Shown here: in pieces, positions 26,900 through 36,767 of the stretch | Position numbering within the stretch: the first letter of the stretch is position 1 | Layout: each line of letters begins with the position of its first letter | Source of the DNA: JAWKHR01 sp041394725 | GTDB taxonomy: Bacteria > Acidobacteriota > Vicinamibacteria > Vicinamibacterales > SCN-69-37 | DNA: 64,000 nt | Direction of reading: 5' to 3' | NCBI GenBank assembly: GCA_041394725.1 | Contig: JAWKHR010000032.1 | Coordinates: 11,725-75,724, forward strand | Made by a program: the position numbers and the translations under genes | The notes under the pieces: generated by a model | What the model was told of the DNA's origin: nothing | Seen by the model: only the letters and a program-made list of their open reading frames with translations | The model's database searches: none

Positions 26900-29593
26900 C
26901 TAGTCCGCCCGCAGCGCCCTGACCGGATCCGTGCGCGTCGCCCGCCGAGCCGGCAGCCAGGTGGCCAGCAGGCCACACGCCGCCAGCAGGCCCGTCGCCC
27001 CGACGTACGTCGGCACGTCGATGGGCGCGACGCCGTAGAGCAACCCGGCGGCCAGCCGTCCCTCGACCGCCGAGGCGGCCAGCCCGATGACGGCCGCCAA
27101 GCCGATGAGCCGCATCCCGTGCCCGAACACCAGCCGGCGGACTCCGGCCGGACTCTGACCGAGCATCATCCGGATGCCGATCTCGCGGGTCCGCTGGCGG
27201 ACGGAGAACGTGATGACGGCATAGAGGCCGATGCTGGCCAGCGCCGCCGCGATCACGCCGAAGGCCGTCATCATCACGAGCAGCGCCCGCGTCGGCGCCG
27301 TGGCGCGCGTGACGAGGTCCGCCATCGTCCGGGCCTCGCCGACCGCGGTCCCCGGCGCGAGGGCGTCCAGTTCGCGGATCACGACCGGCATGATGACCTC
27401 CGCGGGGGCCGGGGTGCGCACGACGAGCGTGAAGAGGCCGCGGCCGGAGAAGAGGGAGGATGGCCGCATCGCCGAGTAGATCTGCGGGTGACCCGGACGC
27501 GTGATCTCGTGCAGTCGCTGGTGCGCGGCCACGCCGATGACCGACCACGGCGGCCCGTTCGGGCTCAGGCGGATCTGGCCGCCGACCGCCTTCCCGTCCG
27601 GAAAGGCGTGCGACGCCAGGCGTTCGTCCACGATCAGGACGCGCGCCGGGCGGGTGAGGTCGTCCCACGTGTAGTCGCGGCCGGCCAGGAGCACGGCGCC
27701 CATGGCCTCGAAATATCCGGGCGTGACCCACCGCCGATCGGAGGTCGTCGATTCCCACTGGCTGGCGGACGCCTCGTCGAAGGCGTAGGGCTGCAGGTAG
27801 CCGGGCCCGGTGAGCGGGATCTGGGTCGTCGCGGCGACGGCCGCGACGTCGGGGCGGCGTCGCAGCCGGCCTTCGAGGTCGCGCAGCAGGGCGATCTGGT
27901 CCAGCGGCGTCGAGGTGGCGCTCTCGGGGAGCGCGACCCTCAACGTCACGACGCCGTCGGTCGCGTACCCGGGCTCGACGCGCTGAAGCGCGTGAAGGGT
28001 CTGCAGCAGGAGGCCGGTGCCGATCACGAGCATCAGGCTCAGCGCGACCTCGACCACGATCAGGCCGTCCCGGGCCCGCGCGCTGGATCGGGAGGCGCTG
28101 ACGCGGCCGCTGGCCGGCACGTGGCCGCCTCCGGACCGCGCGGCACCGCGGGCCGGAAACAGGCCGGCCGCGCCCGCGGCAAGCGCCGCCGTTCCCGCGG
28201 CTACCCACAGCGCCGAGGAGGCCCTCGCCCGCGCGTCGACGCGAGGCAGGGTGTCACGTCCCAGCCACTGCACGGCCCGCAGGCCGAGCCGCGCGAGCAC
28301 CAGCCCGACGAGCCCGCCGATCGCCGCGACGAAGAGGCTCTCGAGCATCACGAGCCGCACGACCCGCCGCCGGCCGGCGCCGAGCGCCGTGCGGATGGCC
28401 AGCTCGGTCTCGCGGCCGCGCACGCGGATCAGCAGCAGGTTCGCGGCATTCGCGCAGGCCACGAGCAGGACCAGGCCGACCGCCGCGAAGGCGGCATTCA
28501 GGGCCGGCCGCGCGGCCTTCACCACGTCGTCCTTCATCGCGACGATGCGCGCGCGTGTCTCGGCGGCCGCATGCGCGGGATACCGGTCGCGCAGGCGCGC
28601 GGCCAGGGTGTCCAGTTCCTCCTGCGCGGCGCTGAACGACACGCCGTCGGCCAGCCGCGCGAAGGCCGTGTACATCGTGGCCGTCCGACTGCCGAGCTGC
28701 GCCGGGTCGATCTGCGCCGGTCGCCAGAGGTCGGCGTCACGAAGGAAGATGGTCTCGGCGGGGAGGTGAAGCTGGAAGTCCTCGGGGAGGATCCCGACGA
28801 TCTCGTGAGGGACGCCGTCCACGTAGACGGGACGCCCCACGACGTCGAGGCTGCCGCCGTACCGGGTGCGCCAGAGGCGATGGGTCATCAGCGCCACGCG
28901 CGGGGCGCCGGGCTGGTCGTCCTCCGGCCCGAAGGCGCGGCCATGCAGCGGCGCGATGCCGAAGAAGTCGAAGAAGCCGGCCTCGACGGCCGTGACGTCC
29001 ATGATGGTGGGCCGGCCGGACGCCTCGTCCGTCACCAGCCGCTCGTAGCCGGCGCCGAAGGTGAACCGGGCCATCGTGCGGCTCCAGGCCCGATAGTCGT
29101 ACAGGTCGAGCGGGTTGAGCAGCGGCAGCGATTGCGCGCCCGTGTGAAAGTCGTGCCAGATGACCCCGATCCGGCTGGAGGCTTCGTAGGGCAGCGGCCG
29201 GAGCAGCACGCCGTTCACCACCGAGAACACCGCCGTCGTGGACCCGATCCCGAGCGCCAGCACCAGCGTTGCCGCGCCGGTGAACCCTGGACGACGGATC
29301 AGCGAGCGCGCGGCGAACAGGGCGTCCTGCCGGAGTCCGTCGATCCAGGCCTCCACGCCGCGAGCCTGGCGACCCGCGCGTTCGCCCGCCGGTTCATGCG
29401 GGACACCACGCCATCGGAGCCTCACCGCCTGCGCGACGACGTCCCACGCGAGGCCGAGCGCGAGGCGGACGCGTGCCGCAGGGGTCGCGCCGGCGAGCAG
29501 GTCCTCGTGCAGCTGTCGCAGGTCCGCGCCGTGGCGCCGGCGAAAGGCGCGCGGCAGCAGCCACATCAGGATCGCCAGCAGGGACCGCGTCAT
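26900..29593 (-). CDS. ADOP-type duplicated ABC permease (MacB/FtsX-like)
   Basis: The protein has 897 residues. Residues 1-90 form the N-terminal extension found in Acidobacterial duplicated permeases (MTRSLLAILMWLLPRAFRRRHG). After it come the MacB periplasmic core and FtsX membrane repeats, twice: AATLVLALGIGSTTAVFSVVNGVLL begins the first and ARDGLIVVEVALSLMLVIGTGLLL the second. Motifs such as ELAIRTALGAGRRRVVRLVMLES and REIGIRMMLGQSPAGVRRLV lie at the cytoplasmic loops. It should work with a MacB-type ATPase not encoded here, exporting unknown substrates or acting in envelope stress. The padR gene precedes it by 1 bp. Confidence 0.85.
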   Translation of the reverse strand: MTRSLLAILMWLLPRAFRRRHGADLRQLHEDLLAGATPAARVRLALGLAWDVVAQAVRLRWRGVPHEPAGERAGRQARGVEAWIDGLRQDALFAARSLIRRPGFTGAATLVLALGIGSTTAVFSVVNGVLLRPLPYEASSRIGVIWHDFHTGAQSLPLLNPLDLYDYRAWSRTMARFTFGAGYERLVTDEASGRPTIMDVTAVEAGFFDFFGIAPLHGRAFGPEDDQPGAPRVALMTHRLWRTRYGGSLDVVGRPVYVDGVPHEIVGILPEDFQLHLPAETIFLRDADLWRPAQIDPAQLGSRTATMYTAFARLADGVSFSAAQEELDTLAARLRDRYPAHAAAETRARIVAMKDDVVKAARPALNAAFAAVGLVLLVACANAANLLLIRVRGRETELAIRTALGAGRRRVVRLVMLESLFVAAIGGLVGLVLARLGLRAVQWLGRDTLPRVDARARASSALWVAAGTAALAAGAAGLFPARGAARSGGGHVPASGRVSASRSSARARDGLIVVEVALSLMLVIGTGLLLQTLHALQRVEPGYATDGVVTLRVALPESATSTPLDQIALLRDLEGRLRRRPDVAAVAATTQIPLTGPGYLQPYAFDEASASQWESTTSDRRWVTPGYFEAMGAVLLAGRDYTWDDLTRPARVLIVDERLASHAFPDGKAVGGQIRLSPNGPPWSVIGVAAHQRLHEITRPGHPQIYSAMRPSSLFSGRGLFTLVVRTPAPAEVIMPVVIRELDALAPGTAVGEARTMADLVTRATAPTRALLVMMTAFGVIAAALASIGLYAVITFSVRQRTREIGIRMMLGQSPAGVRRLVFGHGMRLIGLAAVIGLAASAVEGRLAAGLLYGVAPIDVPTYVGATGLLAACGLLATWLPARRATRTDPVRALRAD

Positions 29594-29594
29594 C

Positions 29595-29936
29595 TCAGCT
29601 CCGGTGGCTCCGGTCCATCGCGAGTTCGGCCAGCGACGCGAGCCGGCGGGCTTCCGCCTTCAGTGCCCTCCGCCCGCGGTCGGTGATGCTGTAGTAGCGC
29701 CGCCGGGCGCTCGTGCCGGGCGGCACTTCCCGGCGCGAACACTCGCGGATGAGGCCCGCGGCGACCATCTCGTCCAGCGCGCTGTACAAGGTGACGGGCC
29801 AGAGCCTGAGGCCGCCGTCGGTCTGCGCGAGCACGTCGCGGACGATGCCGTAGCCGTGCTGGTCGCCCGAGCCCAGCGCGATGAGGATGTGCAGCCAGGC
29901 GCGCTTCAGTTCCGGCGCTTCCGTCGGCATGGGCAT
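29595..29936 (-). CDS. PadR-family transcriptional regulator
   Basis: The protein has about 113 residues. It is a winged-helix PadR protein: LKRAWLHILIALGSGDQHGYGIVRDV, then LWPVTLYSALDEMVAAGLIRE and the wing RRRYYSITDRGRRALKAEARRL. The start may be ATG 29936 or ATG 29930. The latter is favoured because 29936 lies inside the operator dyad. It is the usual partner of ADOP permeases and should repress the operon until an effector binds. Confidence 0.88.
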   Translation of the reverse strand: MPMPTEAPELKRAWLHILIALGSGDQHGYGIVRDVLAQTDGGLRLWPVTLYSALDEMVAAGLIRECSRREVPPGTSARRRYYSITDRGRRALKAEARRLASLAELAMDRSHRS

Positions 29937-29957
29937 ATGATATAGAAACATATCATA
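29936..29957 (-). promoter_or_regulatory. Inverted repeat operator for the PadR/ADOP operon
   Basis: TATGATA (29936-29942) and TATCATA (29951-29957) are perfect reverse complements separated by 8 bp, in very GC-rich surroundings. The right arm also reads TATGAT on the minus strand, a good -10 box, so a bound dimer would block transcription. The location, immediately upstream of padR, fits autoregulation. Confidence 0.6.
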
Positions 29958-30074
29958 CAAGGAAATAGCATATCGACGGGCGGCGATGCGGGGCGAGTGA
30001 ACCGCCGCGCGCGCCGGGCCGCCGAGCATCGTCCCGGGTTCCCGGCGGCGACTTCGCGTTAGAATGCCCGGCCG

Positions 30075-31094
30075 ATGATCCGCGCCCTGCTCGTGCTGGT
30101 CTGCCTCGTCGCCGCCGCGCCGGCCCGCGCGCAGACCTCGTCTGGCCGGGACGAGACGCGTCCCGGCGCGTTGCCGCTGGTCCTGACGCTGCCGGCGGGC
30201 GCGCGCGCGGCGTCGCTCGGCGGCGCGTATCCGCTCGCCAGCCCGGACGCCGACGCGGTGTTCCAGCATCCCGCGCTCATGGATGGCGACCGCGGCGTCG
30301 CGGGCGCGTTCGCGCGGTTCGGCGGGAACGGCCTGGAGGTCTCGGCGGCCGGCGGGTTCGCCTGGTGGCACGGCGGACTGGGCGTGGGTGCGCGCGCGCT
30401 GTCGTTCGGCGCGGTGCCATTCGCGGGCCGGCCTGATGCCTCAGACGCGCCGGTGCCCTCGGCGCTCGGCGCCTTCGCGGCGGGCGAGGCGGGTATCGCG
30501 TCGGCGGGTCCCATCGACGTCTCCGAGCAGCTCTTCACGGTTTCCTATGCCCGGCGGGTGTTCGGCTTTCGCGTGGGCGGGGCGGCGAAGGTGATCGACC
30601 TGCGCGCCGAAGGCCTGCACGATACGTCGGTCGTCGCCGACGTGGGCGTCGCGCGCAACTTCGGCTGGCTGTTCCTGGCCGGCGCCGCGCAGAACCTGGG
30701 AGGTGCATCCGCGTTCGGCGACGCCGGGACCGCCCGCACCGGGGCGACCAGCGCGGCAGACGGGATCGACGCCGCCCGGCGTCCGCGGATCTTCACCGCC
30801 GGCGCCGCGACCCGCAGCCGCACGCTCGGCCCGCTCGACGTCGCCCTGGCTGGCCAGGCCTCATGGCGCCGCGACGCGGGTGTCACGGCCGGCGGCGGCG
30901 CCGAGATCTCCTACTGGCCGGTGGCCGGCCGCACGTTCACGTTCCGGATCGGCTACCGCCACCTCGAGGACTCGGCGCTCCGTCCGCTCACGCTCGGCGC
31001 CGGCTTCGCGGGCGACCGGATCAGCCTCGACTACTCATGGCAGGCGGTGGACGCCGCCGGCGCCACGCACCGGTTCGGCCTGCGCATCCGTTGA
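30075..31094 (+). CDS. PorV/PorQ-like outer-membrane beta-barrel protein
   Basis: The protein has 339 residues, with signal peptide MIRALLVLVCLVAAAPARAQ. After it comes the family start LTLPAGARAASLGGAYPLASPDADAVFQHPALMD, as in PorV/UPF0164 proteins. Alternating Gly/aromatic strands to the end suggest a FadL-like barrel (FTFRIGYRHLED, ISLDYSWQAVD). The role is unknown here. Relatives shuttle or anchor surface proteins. Its 3' end overlaps the convergent hydrolase gene by 60 bp. Confidence 0.75.
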   Translation: MIRALLVLVCLVAAAPARAQTSSGRDETRPGALPLVLTLPAGARAASLGGAYPLASPDADAVFQHPALMDGDRGVAGAFARFGGNGLEVSAAGGFAWWHGGLGVGARALSFGAVPFAGRPDASDAPVPSALGAFAAGEAGIASAGPIDVSEQLFTVSYARRVFGFRVGGAAKVIDLRAEGLHDTSVVADVGVARNFGWLFLAGAAQNLGGASAFGDAGTARTGATSAADGIDAARRPRIFTAGAATRSRTLGPLDVALAGQASWRRDAGVTAGGGAEISYWPVAGRTFTFRIGYRHLEDSALRPLTLGAGFAGDRISLDYSWQAVDAAGATHRFGLRIR

Positions 31095-33050
31095 GCTGAA
31101 CCCGACGTCGTCGAGGATGACCGTCCCCGCTTTCGCCCGGTCGAACATGAAGCGGATCGCGGTGACGGACGAGACATCGAGCGACGGGTTTGCCGCCTGG
31201 AAGTCGGCAAGCGGAATCCGGAACGTCTGCATGACGCTCTCGCCGTGCGCGCGGAACCGGGTCGTGTCGAGATCCCGGCGTCGCAGGACCCAGGCCTCCA
31301 GCGGACGCCGGATCACGCCGTAGTCGCCGAGGCGGACCGACGCCAGCTGTCCCCGGGCGTCCACCAGCGCGACGCTCAGGTCCACGGGCGGCTTCTCCTC
31401 GTCCTTGTTCTCCTTCTTTTTCGCCGGTGCGGGGCGGGGCTTCGGGCGGTCGGGGCCCTCGGGCTTCGACGCGGCGTCCTCGGTGCCTGCCGGCGCGGGT
31501 GGCTTGCGCGGGCCCGGGACGGCGTCGGTCGGCATCAGCAGGAACTGCAGCGCCGATCCCGTGCCGAGGGCGGGCGCGTCGGGGCCGGAGGCGAGGGTGA
31601 TCGTGAACGTCGCCGGCGGGCCGGTCTCCGGCGGATCGGTGTTGGCCAGCTCGTTGTTCCAGCCGAGCGTCACCACGTTGTTGAACATCGACGCGGCTTC
31701 GGAGCCGGCCGTGCCGCCGCGCAGGGTGGCGAGGTTCTCCTTCCACGTCGACAGGTGCTCACCGTCGATCCCGACGCCGCGCCCGGTGCCGGTCGTGACG
31801 TCCACGTCCTCCTCGAACGTCGCCACGGGGCGGAACGTGCTGTCCTCGAACCGGTTGACGTACATGGTGGGCGGCAGCCAGTCGCCGGCGACGCGGTAGT
31901 CGCGGAAGAGCGGCAGGTACCGCGGGTCGTCCCGGAGCGTGGCTTCGAGGAAGGCGGAGATGTAGAGCTTCGCGACCTGGCGCTGCTCCTCTGGCGGGAG
32001 CAGCGCGCGCAGGTCGAGCGTACGGGCGCTGCGCGGGCCGCCGTCCTTCGCGCCCCAGACCGTGTTCCACTGCCCGTGATTCGCGCGATAGACGAACAGC
32101 GCCGCCTTGAAGTGCGGCCGGCCGTCGGTGAACTGCACGCGCTGGTACTGGCGCAGGCCCATGAAGCTCGTGACGTCGCCGTCGTGCGAGCCGTGGAAGA
32201 CGAGGTAGTCCACGTTCTCGACCGGCACGAGGCGGTCGGCCGGCTTGTACTGGCCGTCGACCGGGGCGATGGCGATGATCGAGCGGATGTGGAAGCCGAA
32301 ATCGAACTCGACGTTCGCGTCGTCCGGGTAGCGGCGCAGGCGGTTGAACGCGGCGGCCTGGCCCACGGCCTCGCCGCCCCGCGAGTGTCCGGCGAGGGCG
32401 ATGCGGTCCATGTCCACACGCCCGAAGAACGGGTTGCCGGGTTCGGCGTTCCACGTCCGCCAGAGCTCGAGGTGTTTCAGGAAGAACCAGCCGCGCGCGT
32501 CGTTCTCGTTGCGGATGCCGCCGTTGATGAAGTTCATGTCGAGCGACGCCACGATGTAGCCCCGGCTGGCGAGCAGGTCGCCCAGGTACTCGTAACCGGG
32601 ATCCGAGAATTCCTTCATGTTGTGATTCCCGTGCGCGATGAGCAGCAGCGGGAACGGGCCGTCGCCGTCCGGGTACCAGACACGGGCGTTGAGCGGCATC
32701 TTCTTCGGCGTGAAGCCCCAGTACGCATTGCGCGACTTCGCCGACGTGCCGAGGTCCACGAGCTTCGAGGCGTCCACCGTCGGCGTCTTGATCGCGACCA
32801 GCTCCCGGTATTCCCGCCGCCGCCGGTCGGTGCCGCTGCCGTAGAAGAGCCGCTGGACCTGGTGCGGGCCGCGCGCCGTCGGGTCCGGCGCGTCGAGCGT
32901 CCGGTGGGCCATGACGACCGCCGCGTCATTCTGCGTGAGCTTCATCGCCGGGTAGCAGCCGGCCAGGCACGCCAGGGCGGCGGTGGTTGCGGCGCGGCGG
33001 ACGAGCGCGGCACACCAGTGGGCGCGCGGTGCGGACTGGGCGGCAGGCAT
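31035..33050 (-). CDS. Alpha/beta-hydrolase-fold lipoprotein with C-terminal beta-domain
   Basis: The protein has 671 residues from ATG 33050, with an alternative start at ATG 33068. A lipobox is seen in ALACLAGCYP. The hydrolase core shows PLLLIAHGNHN (oxyanion strand), DLLASRGYIVASLDMNF, and the nucleophile elbow GHSRGGEA. A later VDYLVFHGSHDGDV holds the acid. It resembles chlorophyllase/PET-hydrolase-like esterases. A Lys/Pro/Glu-rich linker (KPRPAPAKKKENKDEEK) joins a C-terminal beta-sandwich-like domain (VDLSVALVDARGQ...AGTVILDDVGFS). An envelope-anchored esterase or amidase is likely, with unknown substrate. Confidence 0.7.
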   Translation of the reverse strand: MPAAQSAPRAHWCAALVRRAATTAALACLAGCYPAMKLTQNDAAVVMAHRTLDAPDPTARGPHQVQRLFYGSGTDRRRREYRELVAIKTPTVDASKLVDLGTSAKSRNAYWGFTPKKMPLNARVWYPDGDGPFPLLLIAHGNHNMKEFSDPGYEYLGDLLASRGYIVASLDMNFINGGIRNENDARGWFFLKHLELWRTWNAEPGNPFFGRVDMDRIALAGHSRGGEAVGQAAAFNRLRRYPDDANVEFDFGFHIRSIIAIAPVDGQYKPADRLVPVENVDYLVFHGSHDGDVTSFMGLRQYQRVQFTDGRPHFKAALFVYRANHGQWNTVWGAKDGGPRSARTLDLRALLPPEEQRQVAKLYISAFLEATLRDDPRYLPLFRDYRVAGDWLPPTMYVNRFEDSTFRPVATFEEDVDVTTGTGRGVGIDGEHLSTWKENLATLRGGTAGSEAASMFNNVVTLGWNNELANTDPPETGPPATFTITLASGPDAPALGTGSALQFLLMPTDAVPGPRKPPAPAGTEDAASKPEGPDRPKPRPAPAKKKENKDEEKPPVDLSVALVDARGQLASVRLGDYGVIRRPLEAWVLRRRDLDTTRFRAHGESVMQTFRIPLADFQAANPSLDVSSVTAIRFMFDRAKAGTVILDDVGFSSTDAQAEPVRGAGGVHRLP

Positions 33051-33272
33051 GGGGCCGCATTCTCGCATGGGACCGCCGGTCACCGTCGTCCGAGACCGGT
33101 CGGAACGACGACCGCCGGCGACGCCCGAATCGCCGGAAGCGCCGTGCGTCCCGCCGGGGCATCGGCTTGTCACTGCGCCAACCGGGCAGGGGACGACCAT
33201 GGCATTCTCATCTCGACCTGCAGGGGCGGCTACGTGGCATGGCATGCCGAGAGCTGGGGAAGGGAACGGACG

Positions 33273-35396
33273 ATGGCGCTCAGTCGACGCGAGTTCGTGC
33301 AGTTGGCCGCCGCGATGGGAGCCTCGCTGGCCTGGGGCGGCCCGGCTCGGGCCTCGACCACCGGCTGGCAGGAGCGGCGCGATCTCTATCCGGAGGGGGT
33401 TGCGTCCGGCGATCCCGATCCGACGAGCGTGATCCTCTGGACCCGGCGGCCGTTCGAGTCGGGCGGCCGGCGTCTGCTCACGCTGGAGGTGGCCGAGGAC
33501 GAGGCGTTCCGGCGGGTCGTCGCCACCTCGTCGGCGCCGGTCTCGGCGGAATCGGACTGGACGACGCGCGTGCTGGTGGGCCGGCTCGAACCCGCACGCG
33601 TCTACTGGTACCGCTTCACCGATGACGACGGTCACGGCAGCCGCGTGGGCCGGACGATCACCGCGCCGCTCGCGACCGACCCACGGCCGGTCAACTTCGC
33701 CTTCGTCAGCTGCCAGAGCGTCAATGAAGGCCGGCTCAACGGCTACCGCCGGATGATCTTCGAGGACGAGCGCGCCGCGCCCCCCGGCCCCGGCGGCAGC
33801 CCGGGCGTCATCGGCGATGCGCAACTCGGGTTCGTGCTCCACCTCGGGGACTTCATCTATGAGGTCGTCGAGTATCCCGACGAGGTGGCGACGCGGTACG
33901 ACCGCACGATCTACGACGTTGGTCGGATTCCCGACGGCGGGAAAGCCAGCAACTTCCACTATCCGCTCACGCTGGAGGGCTATCGCGTCGTCTACCGGGG
34001 CTACCTCGCCGACCCCGACCTGCAGGACGCGCGCGCGCGCTGGCCCTTCGTCGCCATCTGGGACAACCACGAGTTCTCCTGGCAGGGCCGGCAGAGCCTG
34101 GTCCAGGCCGGGGGGCCTCCGCAGCCGGGCCAGACGGTCAAGGTGGCGGCCAACCAGGCCTGGTTCGAGTACATCCCCGCGCGCGTCACCGCGCCGAGTG
34201 GATCGCTCGACACGTTCGGCGGCGTGGCGGTGGAGAACGTGCCGATCGAGAAGTGGGACGACGACGGCCTCGGGATGGAACCCAACAACCTGAAGGCCAT
34301 CGACAGCCTGATCGCCTATCGCACCCTGCGCTACGGCCGGCACCTCGATCTCATCCTCACCGACCAGCACAGCTTCCGTGGCGACGACCCGACCGACGCG
34401 GAGGGCGTTGGCCGGATCTACGATCCGGCGTTCAACGGGATGTTCTCGGAACCGGCGATGATCGCGCTCGATGCCGGCCGCGCCTTCGACGGCGGCAAGC
34501 CGCCCGCCGAACTCCGCTTCGGCGACGTCAGCATCCCCAATCCACGAAAGGATTCGGCGCCGCGCACGATCCTCGGGGCGCGTCAGAAGCGGTGGTTCAT
34601 GGACCAGCTCCGCCGGTCCGGGGCCACCTGGAAGATCTGGGGCAACTCGCTGGGGACCCTCGATCTCCGGGCCGACCCGCAGAACCTTCCGGATGGGTTG
34701 ACCACGCGGACGTGGCCGGCCGACACCTTCGCGCAGATCGGCAGCGGCGATTTCGGCAGTGCGTACCACGAGCGTGGGGAAATCTATGACCTCGTCCGCG
34801 AGGCGAAGATCACCGGGTTCGCGATCGTCTCGGGCGACCGTCACAGCTTCTGGGCCGGCTATGCGGCCTCGCGCCTGCCGCCCGGGACGTTCGAGCCGGT
34901 CGGGATCAGCTTCGTCGGCGCCTCGCTGGCCAGCCCCGGGGCGATGGAGGCGCTCGAGCACAATCTCCCCAGGGACCATCCGCTTCGCGCGCTGTACCTG
35001 GCGGATCGGCCCGCCGGCGGCGCCGCGAGCCCCGGCGCGCACGAGGCCGGGCCCGACTGGACCTACAACATGCTCCTCAAGCACGGCGTCCGCTCGTGCC
35101 TCGAATACGCCAGGAGTTTCGATCTGAAGCGCGCGCACGCCGCGTCCAATCCGCAGCTGTCCCCGCACCTGGAGTTCGTGGACATGGGGGGCCACGGCTA
35201 TGCGACGGTGCGGCTGACCGGCGACGAGATGCGGACCGAGTTCGTCTGCATCCCGCGTCCGATCACGCGCAGCGGTCGTCCCGATGGCGGTCCGCTTCGC
35301 TATCGGGTCGTCCACACGGCCTCGCTCTGGAAACCAGGCGAGCGGCCGGTGCTGCGCCAGCAGGTCCTCGAGGGCGATCCCGGGCTGTCGATCTGA
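33273..35396 (+). CDS. phoD: PhoD-family alkaline phosphatase, twin-arginine exported
   Basis: The protein has 707 residues from ATG 33273, with AAGGGA upstream. The start SRREFVQLAAAMGASLAWG is a twin-arginine signal. The PhoD N-terminal domain (YPEGVASGDPDPTSVILWTRRP) and metallophosphoesterase core follow: FAFVSCQS, FVLHLGDFIYE, WDNHEF, LILTDQHSFRGDD and VSGDRHSFWAGY. These supply the Fe/Ca ligands of PhoD phosphodi/monoesterases. It should release phosphate from organic phosphates or teichoic-type polymers in the periplasm. The protein is longer than Bacillus PhoD, with insertions in the middle. No Pho box could be verified in the 222-bp divergent gap. Confidence 0.88.
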   Translation: MALSRREFVQLAAAMGASLAWGGPARASTTGWQERRDLYPEGVASGDPDPTSVILWTRRPFESGGRRLLTLEVAEDEAFRRVVATSSAPVSAESDWTTRVLVGRLEPARVYWYRFTDDDGHGSRVGRTITAPLATDPRPVNFAFVSCQSVNEGRLNGYRRMIFEDERAAPPGPGGSPGVIGDAQLGFVLHLGDFIYEVVEYPDEVATRYDRTIYDVGRIPDGGKASNFHYPLTLEGYRVVYRGYLADPDLQDARARWPFVAIWDNHEFSWQGRQSLVQAGGPPQPGQTVKVAANQAWFEYIPARVTAPSGSLDTFGGVAVENVPIEKWDDDGLGMEPNNLKAIDSLIAYRTLRYGRHLDLILTDQHSFRGDDPTDAEGVGRIYDPAFNGMFSEPAMIALDAGRAFDGGKPPAELRFGDVSIPNPRKDSAPRTILGARQKRWFMDQLRRSGATWKIWGNSLGTLDLRADPQNLPDGLTTRTWPADTFAQIGSGDFGSAYHERGEIYDLVREAKITGFAIVSGDRHSFWAGYAASRLPPGTFEPVGISFVGASLASPGAMEALEHNLPRDHPLRALYLADRPAGGAASPGAHEAGPDWTYNMLLKHGVRSCLEYARSFDLKRAHAASNPQLSPHLEFVDMGGHGYATVRLTGDEMRTEFVCIPRPITRSGRPDGGPLRYRVVHTASLWKPGERPVLRQQVLEGDPGLSI

Positions 35397-35469
35397 GGGG
35401 GCTCGGGCGAATGGCGGCGCCGGGCTCGGGCGCATGATGGCGCCCGCCGGTGTGCGTGGCGGTGCGGGA

Positions 35470-36594
35470 TCAGCTGCCGCAGGTCGCGGATCCAACCAGC
35501 GCTTCGAGCGCCGCGCGACGGGCGGGCGGTGCGCCGGCGGCAGAGCAGCCGAGCGCCGCCAAGGTGGGGCTGGCGCCGAGCGCGTCGGCGGCGATGGCTG
35601 GCGCGCGCAGCTTCAGGTGAGCGAACACCGGTCTTGCACCCCGGTAGGGATTGTCGTCCAGCTCGATCTCGGAGAAGTCGAAGGGACGTAATCCGCCATC
35701 CGCGTCGCGCTCGGCCGGCAGCACTTTCATGCTCACCGCGCTGCGGACGTTGCCGCCGATGGCCAGGATCCGCGACCGCGCCTCGTCCACCCGCACGACG
35801 ATGTCGCAGTGGGCGGTGGCGCCCTGGCCCATCTGCCGTCGGCGTTCGGCGAGGCTGAGGTAGGCGGGACGCCGCCCTGAACACAGCAGGTCGCCCGGCC
35901 CGATCGGCTGCTCGCCGGCGTCGTAGGCGACGAAGGCCGAGCCGGGCGCGCGGCCGTCGCGGGCGCGGATGGCCTGGTCGATGTAGCGGTGGTGCGCGAC
36001 CGCGCGCAGGAACACGTCCGGGTCGCTCAGGCCGCTCGCGCACATCACCCAGGAGATGAAGGCGGCCGACCACGGGCTCTCCCAGCGCGCGGCGATCCCT
36101 GCCGGGCCGCCCCACACGCCGTTCTGCTGGTCGATGATCCACGCGCCTTCCGGCGTCGTCGTCCAGTAGCCGGCAATGGAGGCGGCCACGCGCGCCGCTT
36201 CGGCCGCCGGCAGACGTCCGGGCCGGCCGCGTCGCGATCGGTCGCGGGGCGTCGTGCTCCGCGGTGATGCCGCGGCGCCGCGCGCCGGCGCGGGTTCGAC
36301 GGTGGACTGATCGACGATTCCGAAGCCGAAGTACGCCCACTCCTGCACGGCAACGTCCACGATGCGCTGGCGGAGCGCGGCGTCGAGCGGCGCCGCCGGC
36401 ACGCGGCACCCGCTTTCGGCGAGATGCATCGCCCCCGGCTGGCCGATGACGCGGGAGGACGGCGGGGCGACGTCGAGCACGTCGCGCGGCAGGCGCTCGA
36501 CGGCAGAAGGCGACTGCGCGGCCGCGAGCAGACTGGTGGCGAACAGGGCCGTCAGGCCGGCCAGTGCGGCATTCGAGATCGGACGTGAACTCAC
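35470..36594 (-). CDS. DUF2272-domain secreted protein
   Basis: The protein has 374 residues from GTG 36594 (VSSRPISNAALAGLTALFATSLLAAAQ, a signal peptide). The middle shows the DUF2272 pattern: VAASIAGYWTTTPEG, then RWESPWSAAFISWVMCASGL, PGSAFVAYDAGEQPIGPGDLLC and HCDIVVRV. The fold is NlpC/P60/CHAP-like, with Cys and His in family positions, suggesting a cell-wall or peptide hydrolase. It is the last chromosomal gene before the tRNA-Thr insertion site. Confidence 0.75.
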   Translation of the reverse strand: MSSRPISNAALAGLTALFATSLLAAAQSPSAVERLPRDVLDVAPPSSRVIGQPGAMHLAESGCRVPAAPLDAALRQRIVDVAVQEWAYFGFGIVDQSTVEPAPARGAAASPRSTTPRDRSRRGRPGRLPAAEAARVAASIAGYWTTTPEGAWIIDQQNGVWGGPAGIAARWESPWSAAFISWVMCASGLSDPDVFLRAVAHHRYIDQAIRARDGRAPGSAFVAYDAGEQPIGPGDLLCSGRRPAYLSLAERRRQMGQGATAHCDIVVRVDEARSRILAIGGNVRSAVSMKVLPAERDADGGLRPFDFSEIELDDNPYRGARPVFAHLKLRAPAIAADALGASPTLAALGCSAAGAPPARRAALEALVGSATCGS

Positions 36595-36767
36595 GGTGTC
36601 CAGCCTACATACCCGATCCGGGCCGAAGACTCCAGCCGGTGGGGACGGTGCGGTGCGACGGGGGGCGAGGAGCGAAGCCCCACGACTGAAGCGAGGGCGC
36701 GGCCAGCGCCCGAGCCCCGCGCACGGAGCGAGGCGACGAAGCGCCGAGCGAGTGCGCGTGTCGGGGG

